From JANXQG01 sp963719885 (GTDB taxonomy: Bacteria > Planctomycetota > Planctomycetia > Pirellulales > Thermoguttaceae), in NCBI GenBank assembly GCA_963719885.1, contig CAVRDP010000035.1, forward strand, positions 1 to 64,000: a stretch of DNA of 64,000 nucleotides. Reading direction: 5' to 3'. Position numbers and translations under genes: made by a program. Positions 54,116 to 63,517 of this stretch are shown here, piece by piece. Each line of letters begins with the position of its first letter. Position 1 is the stretch's first letter. A model generated the notes under the pieces. That model did not search any database. It was not told the origin of the DNA and saw only the letters and a program-made list of their open reading frames with translations.

Positions 54116-54124
54116 AATTAGTAC
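54106..54124. promoter_or_regulatory. Operator-like palindrome (GTAnTAA-N5-TTAnTAC)
   Basis: GTATTAAGATAATTAGTAC is symmetric at 14 of 19 positions (GTAnTAA-N5-TTAnTAC). It overlaps the -10 box and lies 18 bases before the GntR ATG, as expected for autorepression by a YtrA-type regulator. Confidence 0.6.
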
Positions 54125-54141
54125 AGATAACCGAGGTGCAC

Positions 54142-54543
54142 ATGGAGTTCCAGATCGATCCAACCTGCCGGCTGCCAATCTACCGGCAACTGGCGCAGCA
54201 GCTTCGCGAAGCCGTCGCACGGGGACGGGTCCAGCCCGAGGACCGCCTGCCGTCGGTCCGCGACCTCTCGCGCCTGCTGGTGATCAACCCGAACACCGTG
54301 GCCCGCGTTTATACGGAATTGGAACGGGAAGGGATTCTCAATACCCGCCCCGGCCTGGGAGTCTTCGTTGCCCGGCCCAAGGCGGAACTGACCAAGAAAG
54401 TCCGCAAGGAACGGTTCGAGGAGTTGGTGGACCATTTCCTCACGGAGGCGGTCCACCTCGGATTCCGTGCCGATGAAGTGTTGGCAACGGTCTCCGCACG
54501 CGCAAAGCAGTTCCAGTGGCAAAGTGCGAATCAAGGAGAGTAA
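54142..54543 (+). CDS. GntR-family regulator, YtrA subfamily
   Basis: 133 residues from ATG 54142 (MEFQIDPTCRLPIYRQLAQQLREAV). The winged helix is QPEDRLPSVRDLSRLLVINPNTVARVYTELEREGILNTRPGLGVFV. The short C-terminal helix pair is YtrA-like, without a large effector domain. These repressors usually control the adjacent ABC transporter and themselves. The operator at 54106 supports this. Confidence 0.85.
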   Translation: MEFQIDPTCRLPIYRQLAQQLREAVARGRVQPEDRLPSVRDLSRLLVINPNTVARVYTELEREGILNTRPGLGVFVARPKAELTKKVRKERFEELVDHFLTEAVHLGFRADEVLATVSARAKQFQWQSANQGE

Positions 54544-54589
54544 GGATGACCGACAAACCCATCAGGCCCTCACCCCCCGCCCCTCTCCC

Positions 54590-54611
54590 CGGGCACCATG
54601 TACCCATGGTC
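54590..54611. repeat. GTAC palindromic element before the ABC ATPase gene
   Basis: ACCATG-TACC-CATGGT with CGGGC in front. It is the reverse-complement match of the copy in the rRNA methyltransferase gene (20213). It lies in the short gap between the GntR and ABC genes and is not translated by either. Confidence 0.8.
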
Positions 54612-54629
54612 GGCGAGGGGAGACATCCC

Positions 54630-55571
54630 ATGATCGTTACGCACCGCCTGACGAAATATTATGATCGCCGCCGCGTGGTCGATTCGCTCGATATGCGAGT
54701 CGGCCAAGGGGTGGTCTATGGCCTTTTGGGGCGCAACGGGGCCGGCAAATCGACCCTCATCAAGATGCTCTTGGGAATGGTCCATCCCGACTACGGCCGG
54801 GCGGAAGTGTTTGGCGAAGACGCCCTGGAACTCCGCCCCGAAACGCGGGCGCGGATCGCCTATCTGGCCGAAGGGCACCCCTTGTATCAATGGATGACCG
54901 TCGGCGAGGCAGTGCGGTTCAGCCGCGCGTTCTATCGCAACTGGAACGGCGAGTTGTTGGAACAGATCCTCGACCATTTCGAGCTCTCGCGGCGGGCCAA
55001 GATCCGGCGGCTCTCCCACGGCCAGCGGGCCCAGGTCTCGCTGGCCCTGGCCGTGGCCGCCGATCCCGAACTGCTGATTCTCGACGACCCGACCCTGGGC
55101 CTGGACACGGTTGTCCGCCGTGATTTTCTCGAATCGCTGATCCAGATCATCCAGCGCCGCGGACGCACGATCCTCTTCAGCTCGCACATCCTGGGCGACG
55201 TGGAACGGGTAGCCGACCGCATTGGGATCCTGGTCGACGGCGTCCTGCGGGTCGATTGCCCGACCGATCACTTCAAGGAATCGATCCGCAAGGTGGTGTT
55301 GGAATTCGATCGCCAGCCGCCGGAATTCCCGGCCTGTACGGGATTGGTCAGCAGCCGGCAGGTTGGCCGCAAGCGGGAACTGATCGTCGTGGGATATGGC
55401 GAGGAACATCGCCGCCTGGCCGAGTCGTTGGGGCCGCGGGTGGTGGACGTAATCGAAATGAACCTGGAAGACGCCTTCATCGAGTACACCCGCGGGCCGC
55501 GGCGGGCACTGCCGATATTCACAGGAGAAGCAAGCGATGTTGAAAGCGTTAGTGCTGAAAGAGTTGCGTGA
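54630..55571 (+). CDS. ABC transporter ATP-binding protein
   Basis: 313 residues from ATG 54630 (MIVTHRLTKYYDRRRVVDSLDMRVGQG), the frame start after the GTAC element. The Walker A is GLLGRNGAGKST, the signature LSHGQRAQVSLAL, Walker B ELLILDDPTLGLD, and the H-loop SSHILGD. The aspartate in place of the usual Walker B catalytic Glu (DDPT) is a variant. It powers an exporter of unknown substrate with the membrane protein that overlaps its end by 35 bases. Confidence 0.85.
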   Translation: MIVTHRLTKYYDRRRVVDSLDMRVGQGVVYGLLGRNGAGKSTLIKMLLGMVHPDYGRAEVFGEDALELRPETRARIAYLAEGHPLYQWMTVGEAVRFSRAFYRNWNGELLEQILDHFELSRRAKIRRLSHGQRAQVSLALAVAADPELLILDDPTLGLDTVVRRDFLESLIQIIQRRGRTILFSSHILGDVERVADRIGILVDGVLRVDCPTDHFKESIRKVVLEFDRQPPEFPACTGLVSSRQVGRKRELIVVGYGEEHRRLAESLGPRVVDVIEMNLEDAFIEYTRGPRRALPIFTGEASDVESVSAERVA

Positions 55572-56196
55572 GACGGCCTGGATCGGGCTGATAGGACTGC
55601 TGGCGCACCTGGCCTTCGTGGCCAATTGCGCCGGCTACGCCATTTTGCCGATTTGGAGAACGGGGAACGCCCTGGAAATTCCCTTTCTCGGCGGCAGCTT
55701 CCTTGTAACCTTTTCGTTCGTCTCCATCGCACTTGCCGTGACTTTGGGGCTGCGGCAGACGGTCTCCGAATCGCGCGGCGGCACCTGGTTGTTTCTGCTG
55801 CACCGTCCGGCGAGCTTGTGGCGCGTGCTCGCCGCCAAGCTTGCCGTCGGCGGCGGATTGTACCTGCTCTGCGGCCTGGTGGCGATCTTGTCCTACGCCG
55901 CCTGGGCGGCAATGCCGGGCAAGCACGCCAGCCCGTTTCTGTGGTGGATGACGGCGAACGCTTGGAAGGTGTGGGGCCAGATTGCCATCCTCTACCTGGC
56001 CGCTTTCTTGGCGGGGATTCGGCCGGGACGCTGGTTCGGCACGCGGCTCTTGCCCTTGGCGGCAGGGGGACTCCTCGCCATCCTGCTGACTTTCGCCCTG
56101 TTCTGGCCGTTGGCGGGCATCGCCGCGATTCTCCTGGTAGCCGCCTGCCTGATCGGCCTGATCCACTTTACCGCCCGGAACCGCGATTTTTCCTGA
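55537..56196 (+). CDS. ABC transporter permease-like membrane protein
   Basis: 219 residues (MLKALVLKELRETAWIGLIGLLAHLAFVANC) with about six hydrophobic helices. It overlaps the ATPase gene by 35 bases, so translation is coupled. The layout (KEL-RE start, SRGGTWLFLLHRPASLWRVLAAKL) fits ABC-2-type permeases. Confidence 0.75.
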   Translation: MLKALVLKELRETAWIGLIGLLAHLAFVANCAGYAILPIWRTGNALEIPFLGGSFLVTFSFVSIALAVTLGLRQTVSESRGGTWLFLLHRPASLWRVLAAKLAVGGGLYLLCGLVAILSYAAWAAMPGKHASPFLWWMTANAWKVWGQIAILYLAAFLAGIRPGRWFGTRLLPLAAGGLLAILLTFALFWPLAGIAAILLVAACLIGLIHFTARNRDFS

Positions 56197-56207
56197 GGGG
56201 AGCTGTC

Positions 56208-57678
56208 ATGTCCAAACCAACGGGGATCCTTCGACCGCTTGGCCTGGCCGCGGTCCTGGCCATCGGTTTCGGGGCCGTATTCGCGCTTGCCGCCGGCTGG
56301 GGCATTTCGATCTGGGACTCGCTCCGGCACGGGGAGCGCGTCGGGGAGAGCGTGATGGTTCGGCAGGACGGCACGCCCTTGATTCAGTGCAATAGGTACG
56401 ACGGGTATCAAAGCCATGCCACGTACCATACACTGGATGGAAGCGAAGTGCCGGAACCAGTCGAGCACGTTACTAACTTGTGGCTTGAAGGCGCTTCCCT
56501 CCGAATGCCCGGCCGGGGTTGGCCCCTTTTTCCCCTGGATGGCGAAGATCGAGTGTGGCGGTTCCACGACGGGCTGGAGAACTGGGAGAACTCCTGGTAC
56601 TTCGTCGATGACGGGGCACGTGATGGCCGCGGCTACTTTGTCGGCTATGACGGCCAAAGCAAGCTCCGTGCGGGCTTCATCGGGCGCGACGGTTTTCGGC
56701 CCGATCAACCGCCCGTCGAGCAGTGGTTTCCCATGGACGGCGTCAAACTGGCAAGGACAGGGCATTCCCCCGAGCCGAAAACCACTCCGCGTATGGCTTC
56801 CACGAACCATGGATGTTTCCGGAGGGGAAAGTAGTCATGATCTCCGGGGCCCAACTCCTCGAGGTCGATTTGCGAAAGCGATCGGTCAGGACGCTGATGG
56901 AAGCGGCCGACCTGATTGCCGTGGGAATGTTTGAGCCGGCGTTGAAGTCGGAGGCTGCGGCGGAGGCGACTCGCACCCATCGCCAACAGCATTTGGCGGT
57001 CCGCACGACGGATCGGGTCGTCGTCTTCGATGCAACGGGGAAGAAACACGCCGCGTACCCGCTTCCCGAGGAACTTCGCGACCGCAGCATCGCCTTTTAC
57101 GAGCTGGGCGAATGGACGGCGCTGGTGACTGCCAGTCGCCCGCTTCGCGACCGTAGCTCGCATGGGGAGCTTTTCTGGATCGATGGGTCGGGGAAAGTCT
57201 TGCGGCGAGCCGAGGTCTCCCTGGCCGGAGCCTACGGGCGCCACGACGAGATTGGAGGGAGTTGGAAGGCGGCGCTGATCGTTCCGTCTCCGCTCGTACT
57301 GCTCTTTGCGAGCACGGTGGGCGTACCTCTAGGCGGACTGGGGGATGGACAGGCCCCAGATTACGCCACGGCCCTGGCGTGGTGCCTGGCCGCATGGTGG
57401 CCGGCGCTGCTGGTCGTTACGCTGCTCTCCGCGGCCCTGGCCTGGTATTGTTGCCGCCGGCATCGCCGCTACTGTCAGCCCGCAAGCGTCGTATGGTTCG
57501 TGTTCGTCCTGCTCACGGGCCTTCCGGGTCTGGTGGCCTATTTCTTCCACCGCCGCTGGCCGGTGTTGGAGAAATGTCCGGCCTGCGGGCAAGTTGTCCC
57601 GCGCGACAGGGGAACCTGCGCAAGTGTGGTGTAGCCTTTCCGCCGCCGGCGCCCAAGGGCTGCGAAGTCTTCGCGTGA
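56208..57678 (+). CDS. Membrane protein of the GntR-ABC operon (two frameshifts)
   Basis: Starts ATG 56208 (MSKPTGILRPLGLAAVLAIGFGAVF). After an N-terminal helix there is a large non-membrane part. The frame breaks near 56785, where KTTP must join YGFHEPWMFPEGKVVMISG, and again near 57620. It ends with three helices and a zinc-ribbon-like end (EKCPACGQVVPRD, then KCGVAFPPPAPKGCEVFA). It is probably an accessory component of the transporter. The extracellular part has no recognisable domain. Confidence 0.65.
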
Positions 57679-57692
57679 AAGGACTACCGGAT

Positions 57693-58067
57693 TCATCGCA
57701 ACGCGTGTCCGACGATTCCCAAAGGCACCAGAATCCCCATCATCGTTGCGAAGAACAGCGCAAAGGCGATGACGCCTCCAATCGTGCCCATGACCGCTGC
57801 CTGGGTCCAGCCGGCGTCGAATACGTACTTGTATGCCAGGGCCAGTGCGGCGATACCGAGGAACCCGCCCAGGGGAAAAGAAACGAACACGTATACGGCC
57901 GCAATGATCAGGTAGCGCTTGTAGAAGTCGAAAAACTGCCAGTCGTCAGGGCCGGAGACCTCGAAACTCCTGAACATCTTGCCCAATAATAAGGTGAGCA
58001 CCGCAAAGATAAAGGCCGTGAACGCGGTAAACACTACGCCGACCACCAAGAGAACGAAAATCTCCAT
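57693..58067 (-). CDS. Small four-helix membrane protein
   Basis: 124 residues (MEIFVLLVVGVVFTAFTAFIFAVLTLLLGKMFRSFEV) with four predicted helices and a short hydrophilic loop (GPDDWQFFDFYKRY). No family recognised. It lies downstream of asnS on the same strand. Confidence 0.6.
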   Translation of the reverse strand: MEIFVLLVVGVVFTAFTAFIFAVLTLLLGKMFRSFEVSGPDDWQFFDFYKRYLIIAAVYVFVSFPLGGFLGIAALALAYKYVFDAGWTQAAVMGTIGGVIAFALFFATMMGILVPLGIVGHALR

Positions 58068-58082
58068 GTCGTTTTCTGCCTC

Positions 58083-59491
<1,409 letters not shown>

Positions 59492-59495
<4 letters not shown>

Positions 59496-59884
59496 TTCAG
59501 GAGCCGTGTGAACCCTTCTTGTTCAAAGTGATGATCGGTGGTTAGGGCCTCGGTAATCCCCTGCGCTCGCATGAGTACGAAGCTTACGGCATCGCAGAGC
59601 GAGTAGGTCTTGTCCAATCGCCGTGACAGCAGATCCATACCCGCGTCGTGGAGTTGCTTCGTTACCCAAAACGCTTCGACAGTTGGATCTTTGAGCAAGT
59701 CGTGCGCAAAGCGCAGTGCCTCTTCGCGCGGGATTTTCCGTGCATGGATCAACGCGACAAACTCGGCAACCAGATAGTTGTGAATGACTCGTCGGGGAGC
59801 AATGTCAAAATATTCAACCGCCTGTGCATGCAGGATATTTTCCGCTTGGTGCAGAATGAGCAGACCTGAACTGTCGAGGAGCAT
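59492..59884 (-). CDS. PIN-domain toxin (VapC-like)
   Basis: 130 residues (MLLDSSGLLILHQAENILHAQAVEYFDIAP). Acidic PIN residues are visible: D4, a Glu in LVAEFVAL, an Asp in SLCDAVSFVLM and an Asp in TTDHHFEQEGF. PIN toxins cleave RNA, often tRNA or rRNA. The antitoxin-like gene precedes it by 11 bases and asnS follows with a 4-base overlap. Confidence 0.8.
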
Positions 59885-59895
59885 AATAGGATCGG

Positions 59896-60180
59896 CTAAA
59901 GGCCGGAACCGTACTCGCGGGCCAAATCTTCGTCAATCTTCTCATTGTCACAGCCGTTTGGATCCCCGCCGTGCCATGAGCCAAGATGGCTCAGTAACGT
60001 CTGGTGCAAGCGTTCCGCCTCTTCCGGCGAGACCGGCGGGCGCGCGTAGCGAATTTCTTTTTCATGCTCGACGATGACTTCTGCCAGCGGCCGGCCTTCG
60101 AGCTTGGCCTTCTTTTCCAGCACGTTGAAAAGCTCTTCCGGCAGTTCGTAGGTTATCGTGAAAGTTCGATTGCGGATCAT
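59896..60180 (-). CDS. Antitoxin-like protein partnering the PIN toxin
   Basis: 94 residues (MIRNRTFTITYELPEELFNVLEKKAKLEGRPLAEVIVE). The N-terminal strand plus helices resemble a ribbon-helix-helix antitoxin, and the acidic C-terminus is the typical toxin-binding tail. Position directly before a PIN gene supports the role. Confidence 0.7.
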   Translation of the reverse strand: MIRNRTFTITYELPEELFNVLEKKAKLEGRPLAEVIVEHEKEIRYARPPVSPEEAERLHQTLLSHLGSWHGGDPNGCDNEKIDEDLAREYGSGL

Positions 60181-60251
60181 GCTTGGATCTCCTGACCGTC
60201 AGTTGAATCGGGATCGGTGCAACTGGTTTCCATAGCGTTCTATTATACGGT

Positions 60252-61337
60252 TCACGTCCCCTGTTCTGCCAGCCAGCGTTCCGCATCCAGCGCCGCCATG
60301 CAGCCCGTGCCGGCGGCGGTCACAGCCTGGCGATAATAATCGTCGGCCACGTCGCCGGCGGCGAACACGCCGGGCACGCTGGTGTAGGTCCGCATGGGCA
60401 CGGGCCAGCAGACGTAGCCCTTGTCGGTCAGTTCCAACGCGCCCTGCAGGAAGGCCGTGTTGGGCGTGTGGCCGATGCCGAGGAAGAAACCGGAGATGGG
60501 CAATTCGAGGTCCGCTTCGCCGACGGTGCTCTTCAGGCGCACGCCCGTCACGCCGTCGCGGTCGTTGCCCAGCACTTCATCGACGGTACGGTTCCAAAGC
60601 AGGTCGATCTTGGGGTTGGCCTCGGCCCGTTCGGCCATGATCTTCGAGGCCCGCAACTTGTCACGGCGATGGACCAGGTGGACCTTGCTGGCGAACTTGG
60701 TCAGGTAGGTGGCCTCTTCGACGGCCGAGTCGCCGCCACCGATCACGGCCAGCGGCTTGTTGCGGAACCGCGGCAGGGCCCCGTCGCAGACGGCGCAACC
60801 GCTGACGCCGCGGTTCTTGAACTTCTCTTCCGACGGCAGGCCGAGGTAATTGGCCTTCGCCCCGGTGGCCACGATCACCGCCTGGGCTTCGTAGGTCTTG
60901 TCGTCCGAACCACAGAGCCGGAACGGCCGCCGACCAGGGGCTGGGTTCCCGCGTACTCGTGGGACGGGTGCCCGGAAATCGACGCTCCGGATGTCCTCCG
61001 TGATGGTCCGCGTGCCGAAGTTGATTGCCTGCTGCCGCATCAGTTCCAGCAATTCGGGACCGGTGGCACCGTGCTTGTCGTGCGGCTGCATTTCCTCACG
61101 TTTTTCTTTCGGCAGGGCCGTGTCGAGATAGGTTTCCAGGTTGCCGGCCGGGAAGCCGGGGTAGTTCTCCACTTCGGTCGTGAGGGCCAACTGGCCCAGC
61201 GGCAGGGTGCCGGCGATGCGGTTTTCGTCACTATAGGCCCCCTCGAATACCAGGGGCTTCAGTTCCGCACGAGCGGCGTAAATGGCCGCAGTCCAGGCAG
61301 CCGGTCCGCTGCCGATGATGATCAATTTTTCAGACAT
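60252..61337 (-). CDS. trxB: Thioredoxin reductase with an in-frame palindrome insert
   Basis: 361 residues from ATG 61337 (MSEKLIIIGSGPAAWTAAIYAARAEL). FAD motif GSGPAAWTAA, redox pair in SGCAVCDGALP, NADPH motif IGGGDSAVEEATYL. It reduces thioredoxin using NADPH. After SVDFR the protein has an extra APVPRVRGNPAPGR before RPFRL and DDKTYEAQAVIVATGA, encoded by a GTAC palindrome (60934-60975). In-frame upstream codons to 61496 include part of an inverted repeat and are not used. Confidence 0.93.
   Translation of the reverse strand: MSEKLIIIGSGPAAWTAAIYAARAELKPLVFEGAYSDENRIAGTLPLGQLALTTEVENYPGFPAGNLETYLDTALPKEKREEMQPHDKHGATGPELLELMRQQAINFGTRTITEDIRSVDFRAPVPRVRGNPAPGRRPFRLCGSDDKTYEAQAVIVATGAKANYLGLPSEEKFKNRGVSGCAVCDGALPRFRNKPLAVIGGGDSAVEEATYLTKFASKVHLVHRRDKLRASKIMAERAEANPKIDLLWNRTVDEVLGNDRDGVTGVRLKSTVGEADLELPISGFFLGIGHTPNTAFLQGALELTDKGYVCWPVPMRTYTSVPGVFAAGDVADDYYRQAVTAAGTGCMAALDAERWLAEQGT
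60934..60975. repeat. GTAC palindromic element inside trxB
   Basis: Read on the minus strand, it starts CCGGGCACCC, has GAGTACGCGGGA in the middle, then ACCCAGCCCCTGG. It aligns over 42 bases, with about eight mismatches, with the insert in cstA (62948-62989). It encodes APVPRVRGNPAPGR in frame. Confidence 0.8.
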
Positions 61338-61406
61338 GAGTTCGGTTCCGCGTGTGGGAGATTGAATCCCAACATTATAGCGCCGTCGCGGCCCGCGCCT
61401 ACACCC

Positions 61407-61476
61407 CGCTGGAGTCCCGGCTTTAGCCGGTCTGGCATCGGCAACGTCGGGACGGGCTAAAGCCGGGACTCCAGCG
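61407..61476. repeat. CGCTGGAGTCCCGGCTTTAGCC inverted repeat
   Basis: A long perfect-to-near-perfect pair of arms (61407-61430 and 61454-61476) around a 23-base loop. The same arms occur shortened at 42540-42597. It lies between the divergent trxB and cstA genes, where both promoters should be. Confidence 0.8.
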
Positions 61477-61550
61477 GCTTGCACCCACACCTGCATTGAT
61501 CAAAAGCCCGCCGTGCCTTATGATTTGGTGGTAAGGAAGGAATTCGCTGA

Positions 61551-63515
61551 ATGAACTCACTTTGGCTGGTAATCACGGCCCTGGCGGCCTTGGCGATGGC
61601 CTATCGGTTCTATGGGGCCTTTCTCGCCGCCCGCGTGGCCGTATTGAACGACCGTGCGATCACCCCCGCGCATCGGCTCCGCGACGACATCGACTACCAA
61701 CCGACGCGGCGGCTCGTGCTCTTCGGCGTTCACTTCTCCGCGATTGCCGGGCCGGGGCCGTTGATCGGCCCCGTGCTCGCCGCCCAGTGGGGATTTTTCC
61801 CGGGCTTCACCTGGATCGTCGTCGGCGCGTGCCTGGCAGGCGGAGTACACGACTTCGTCGTGCTGGTGGCCTCGGTCCGCTCGAACGGCCTGTCGCTGCC
61901 GAAGATCGCGCGAAATCTGCTCGGTCCCATCGCGGGCACCGCCACGACCGTTGCCACGCTCTTCATTGTCGTGGCCACCCTGGCCGGCGTGGCGATGGTG
62001 GTCGTCAAGACCCTGGAGGAAAGCGCCTGGGGCATGTTCACGATCGTGGCCACCATCCCCGCGGCGCTGGTGACGGGATTCTGGATGTACAAGATCCGGC
62101 CGGGCCGAGTGGGCGAGGCCTCGATCATCGGCATGGTCCTGGTCTTTCTGGCGGTGATCTTCGGCAAGCTGTTCGATGATTCCTCCTTGAGAACGCTGCT
62201 GGTTTTCCAGGAACATCAGTTAGCGGTCATCCTGCCGGTCTATGCAGCCATCGTTTCGATCCTGCCGGTCTGGGTGCTGTTGTGTCCACGGGGCTACCTG
62301 AGCTCGTACATGAAAGTCGGCGTCATCGTCCTTATGGCCTTCGGCATCCTGGCCGCCCATCCCCTGTTGAAGATGCCGGCCCTGACTCCCTACATCCACG
62401 GCGGCGGCCCGGTGGTCTCCGGCAGCGTCTGGCCCTTCGTGACGATCGTGATCATGTGCGGGGCCTTGTCCGGTTTCCATGCCCTGATCGCCTCGGGCAC
62501 GACGCCCAAGATGGTCAACAAGGAATCGGATATTCGTTCCATCGGTTACGGGGCCATGCTCGTCGAAGGCATGGTTTCCATCACCGCCTTGATTGCCGCC
62601 TGCGCCCTGGAACCGGGCGACTACTTCAAGATCAATACGCAGCCGGAGAAGTACGCGGCCCTGGTTCAGCAGGCAAAACCGGAAGACCAATGGATGCTGC
62701 ATCCCGTGCAATTCGACGAATTGAAACAGGATGCCGGCATCGAAGAGAAACTCGAGGGCCGCACCGCCGGCGCCGTGACGCTGGCCCTGGGAATGGCCAA
62801 AATCCTCACCACTCTGCCCGGCATGAAATCGCTGATGGCCTACCTCTATCACTTCCTCATCATGTTCGAGGTGCTGTTCATCCTCACCTTGCTGGAGACC
62901 GGCACCCGCGTTGCCCGCTTTATCGTGGAAGAAACCATCGGGCAATCGGGCACCCTTCCCGCGGGTACGCAGGAGCCCAGCTCATGGTCGGCGGGCGCCG
63001 CCGACCGCCACGAAACGTCCTGGTTGTGGAAATGGTCGTTGAACATCGGGGCCAGCGTGGCCGTTTGTTTCTGCTGGGGCTATCTCCTTTATACGGGCAA
63101 CATCGACCGTCTTTGGCGGATGATGGGCATTGCCAACCAACTTCTGGCCACGATCGGCCTGGCCGTGGGTACGACCTACCTGCTTCTCCACGCGCGCAAG
63201 CGAGTCTATGCCCTCTGCACGGCGATTCCATTTGTGCTGGTCGTGGCGAGCGTGTTCGCGGCCGGAATCCTGAGCATCGGCTCGTGGTGGCAGGAAGTCG
63301 GCTCGCTGAAGGACCGCTTGGCAAGCCCGGGACTGTTGGCAGAAGCGGCCGAGGGCCTCCGCCTGCAGGTCTTTTCGGTGGAGTTGACGTGTGTCATGGC
63401 AGCCGCCATGCTGGCCCTCTCGGCAGTCGTTGTCGTCGATTCGTTGCGGCGCTGGTACCTTATACTGGGTGCTCCCTCAACACAACAGGTGGAACTGGCA
63501 GGAAGGGTGGCATAA
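61551..63515 (+). CDS. cstA: Carbon starvation protein CstA (pyruvate/peptide transporter)
   Basis: 654 residues from ATG 61551 (MNSLWLVITALAALAMAYRFYGAFLAARV). Many helices and the family motifs DDIDYQPTRRLVLFGVHFSAIAGPGPLIGPVLAAQWG and GCGALSGFHALIASGTTPK are intact. CstA family members import pyruvate or peptides. Between VEETIGQS and ADRHETSW an insert (GTLPAGTQEPSSWSAGA) is encoded by a GTAC palindrome. Confidence 0.95.
   Translation: MNSLWLVITALAALAMAYRFYGAFLAARVAVLNDRAITPAHRLRDDIDYQPTRRLVLFGVHFSAIAGPGPLIGPVLAAQWGFFPGFTWIVVGACLAGGVHDFVVLVASVRSNGLSLPKIARNLLGPIAGTATTVATLFIVVATLAGVAMVVVKTLEESAWGMFTIVATIPAALVTGFWMYKIRPGRVGEASIIGMVLVFLAVIFGKLFDDSSLRTLLVFQEHQLAVILPVYAAIVSILPVWVLLCPRGYLSSYMKVGVIVLMAFGILAAHPLLKMPALTPYIHGGGPVVSGSVWPFVTIVIMCGALSGFHALIASGTTPKMVNKESDIRSIGYGAMLVEGMVSITALIAACALEPGDYFKINTQPEKYAALVQQAKPEDQWMLHPVQFDELKQDAGIEEKLEGRTAGAVTLALGMAKILTTLPGMKSLMAYLYHFLIMFEVLFILTLLETGTRVARFIVEETIGQSGTLPAGTQEPSSWSAGAADRHETSWLWKWSLNIGASVAVCFCWGYLLYTGNIDRLWRMMGIANQLLATIGLAVGTTYLLLHARKRVYALCTAIPFVLVVASVFAAGILSIGSWWQEVGSLKDRLASPGLLAEAAEGLRLQVFSVELTCVMAAAMLALSAVVVVDSLRRWYLILGAPSTQQVELAGRVA
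62948..62995. repeat. GTAC palindromic element inside cstA
   Basis: CGGGCACCCTTCCCGCGG-GTACGC-AGGAGCCCAGCTCATGGTCGGCGGG. Its first 42 bases align with the trxB insert, and its last 13 (CATGGTCGGCGGG) match the end of the short elements at 29477 and 54590. It therefore links the long and short forms into one family. It encodes GTLPAGTQEPSSWSAG in frame. Confidence 0.8.
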
Positions 63516-63517
63516 TT

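Larger units (their letters stand above)
53842..54141. other. Nested inverted repeat and the regulator's promoter
   Basis: 53861-53961 holds an outer GTAGGGTGGGA / TCCCACCCTAC and an inner TTGGTGGGACTTCG / CGAAGTCCCACCAA (53888-53901 and 53922-53935), possibly the tkt transcript's end. After it comes the promoter-operator of the GntR-type operon. Confidence 0.7.

Noticed and set aside
54516..54629. Extended N-terminus of the ABC ATPase
   Set aside because: The upstream codons run through a GTAC palindrome and low-complexity Pro codons; the ATPase fold begins at ATG 54630.
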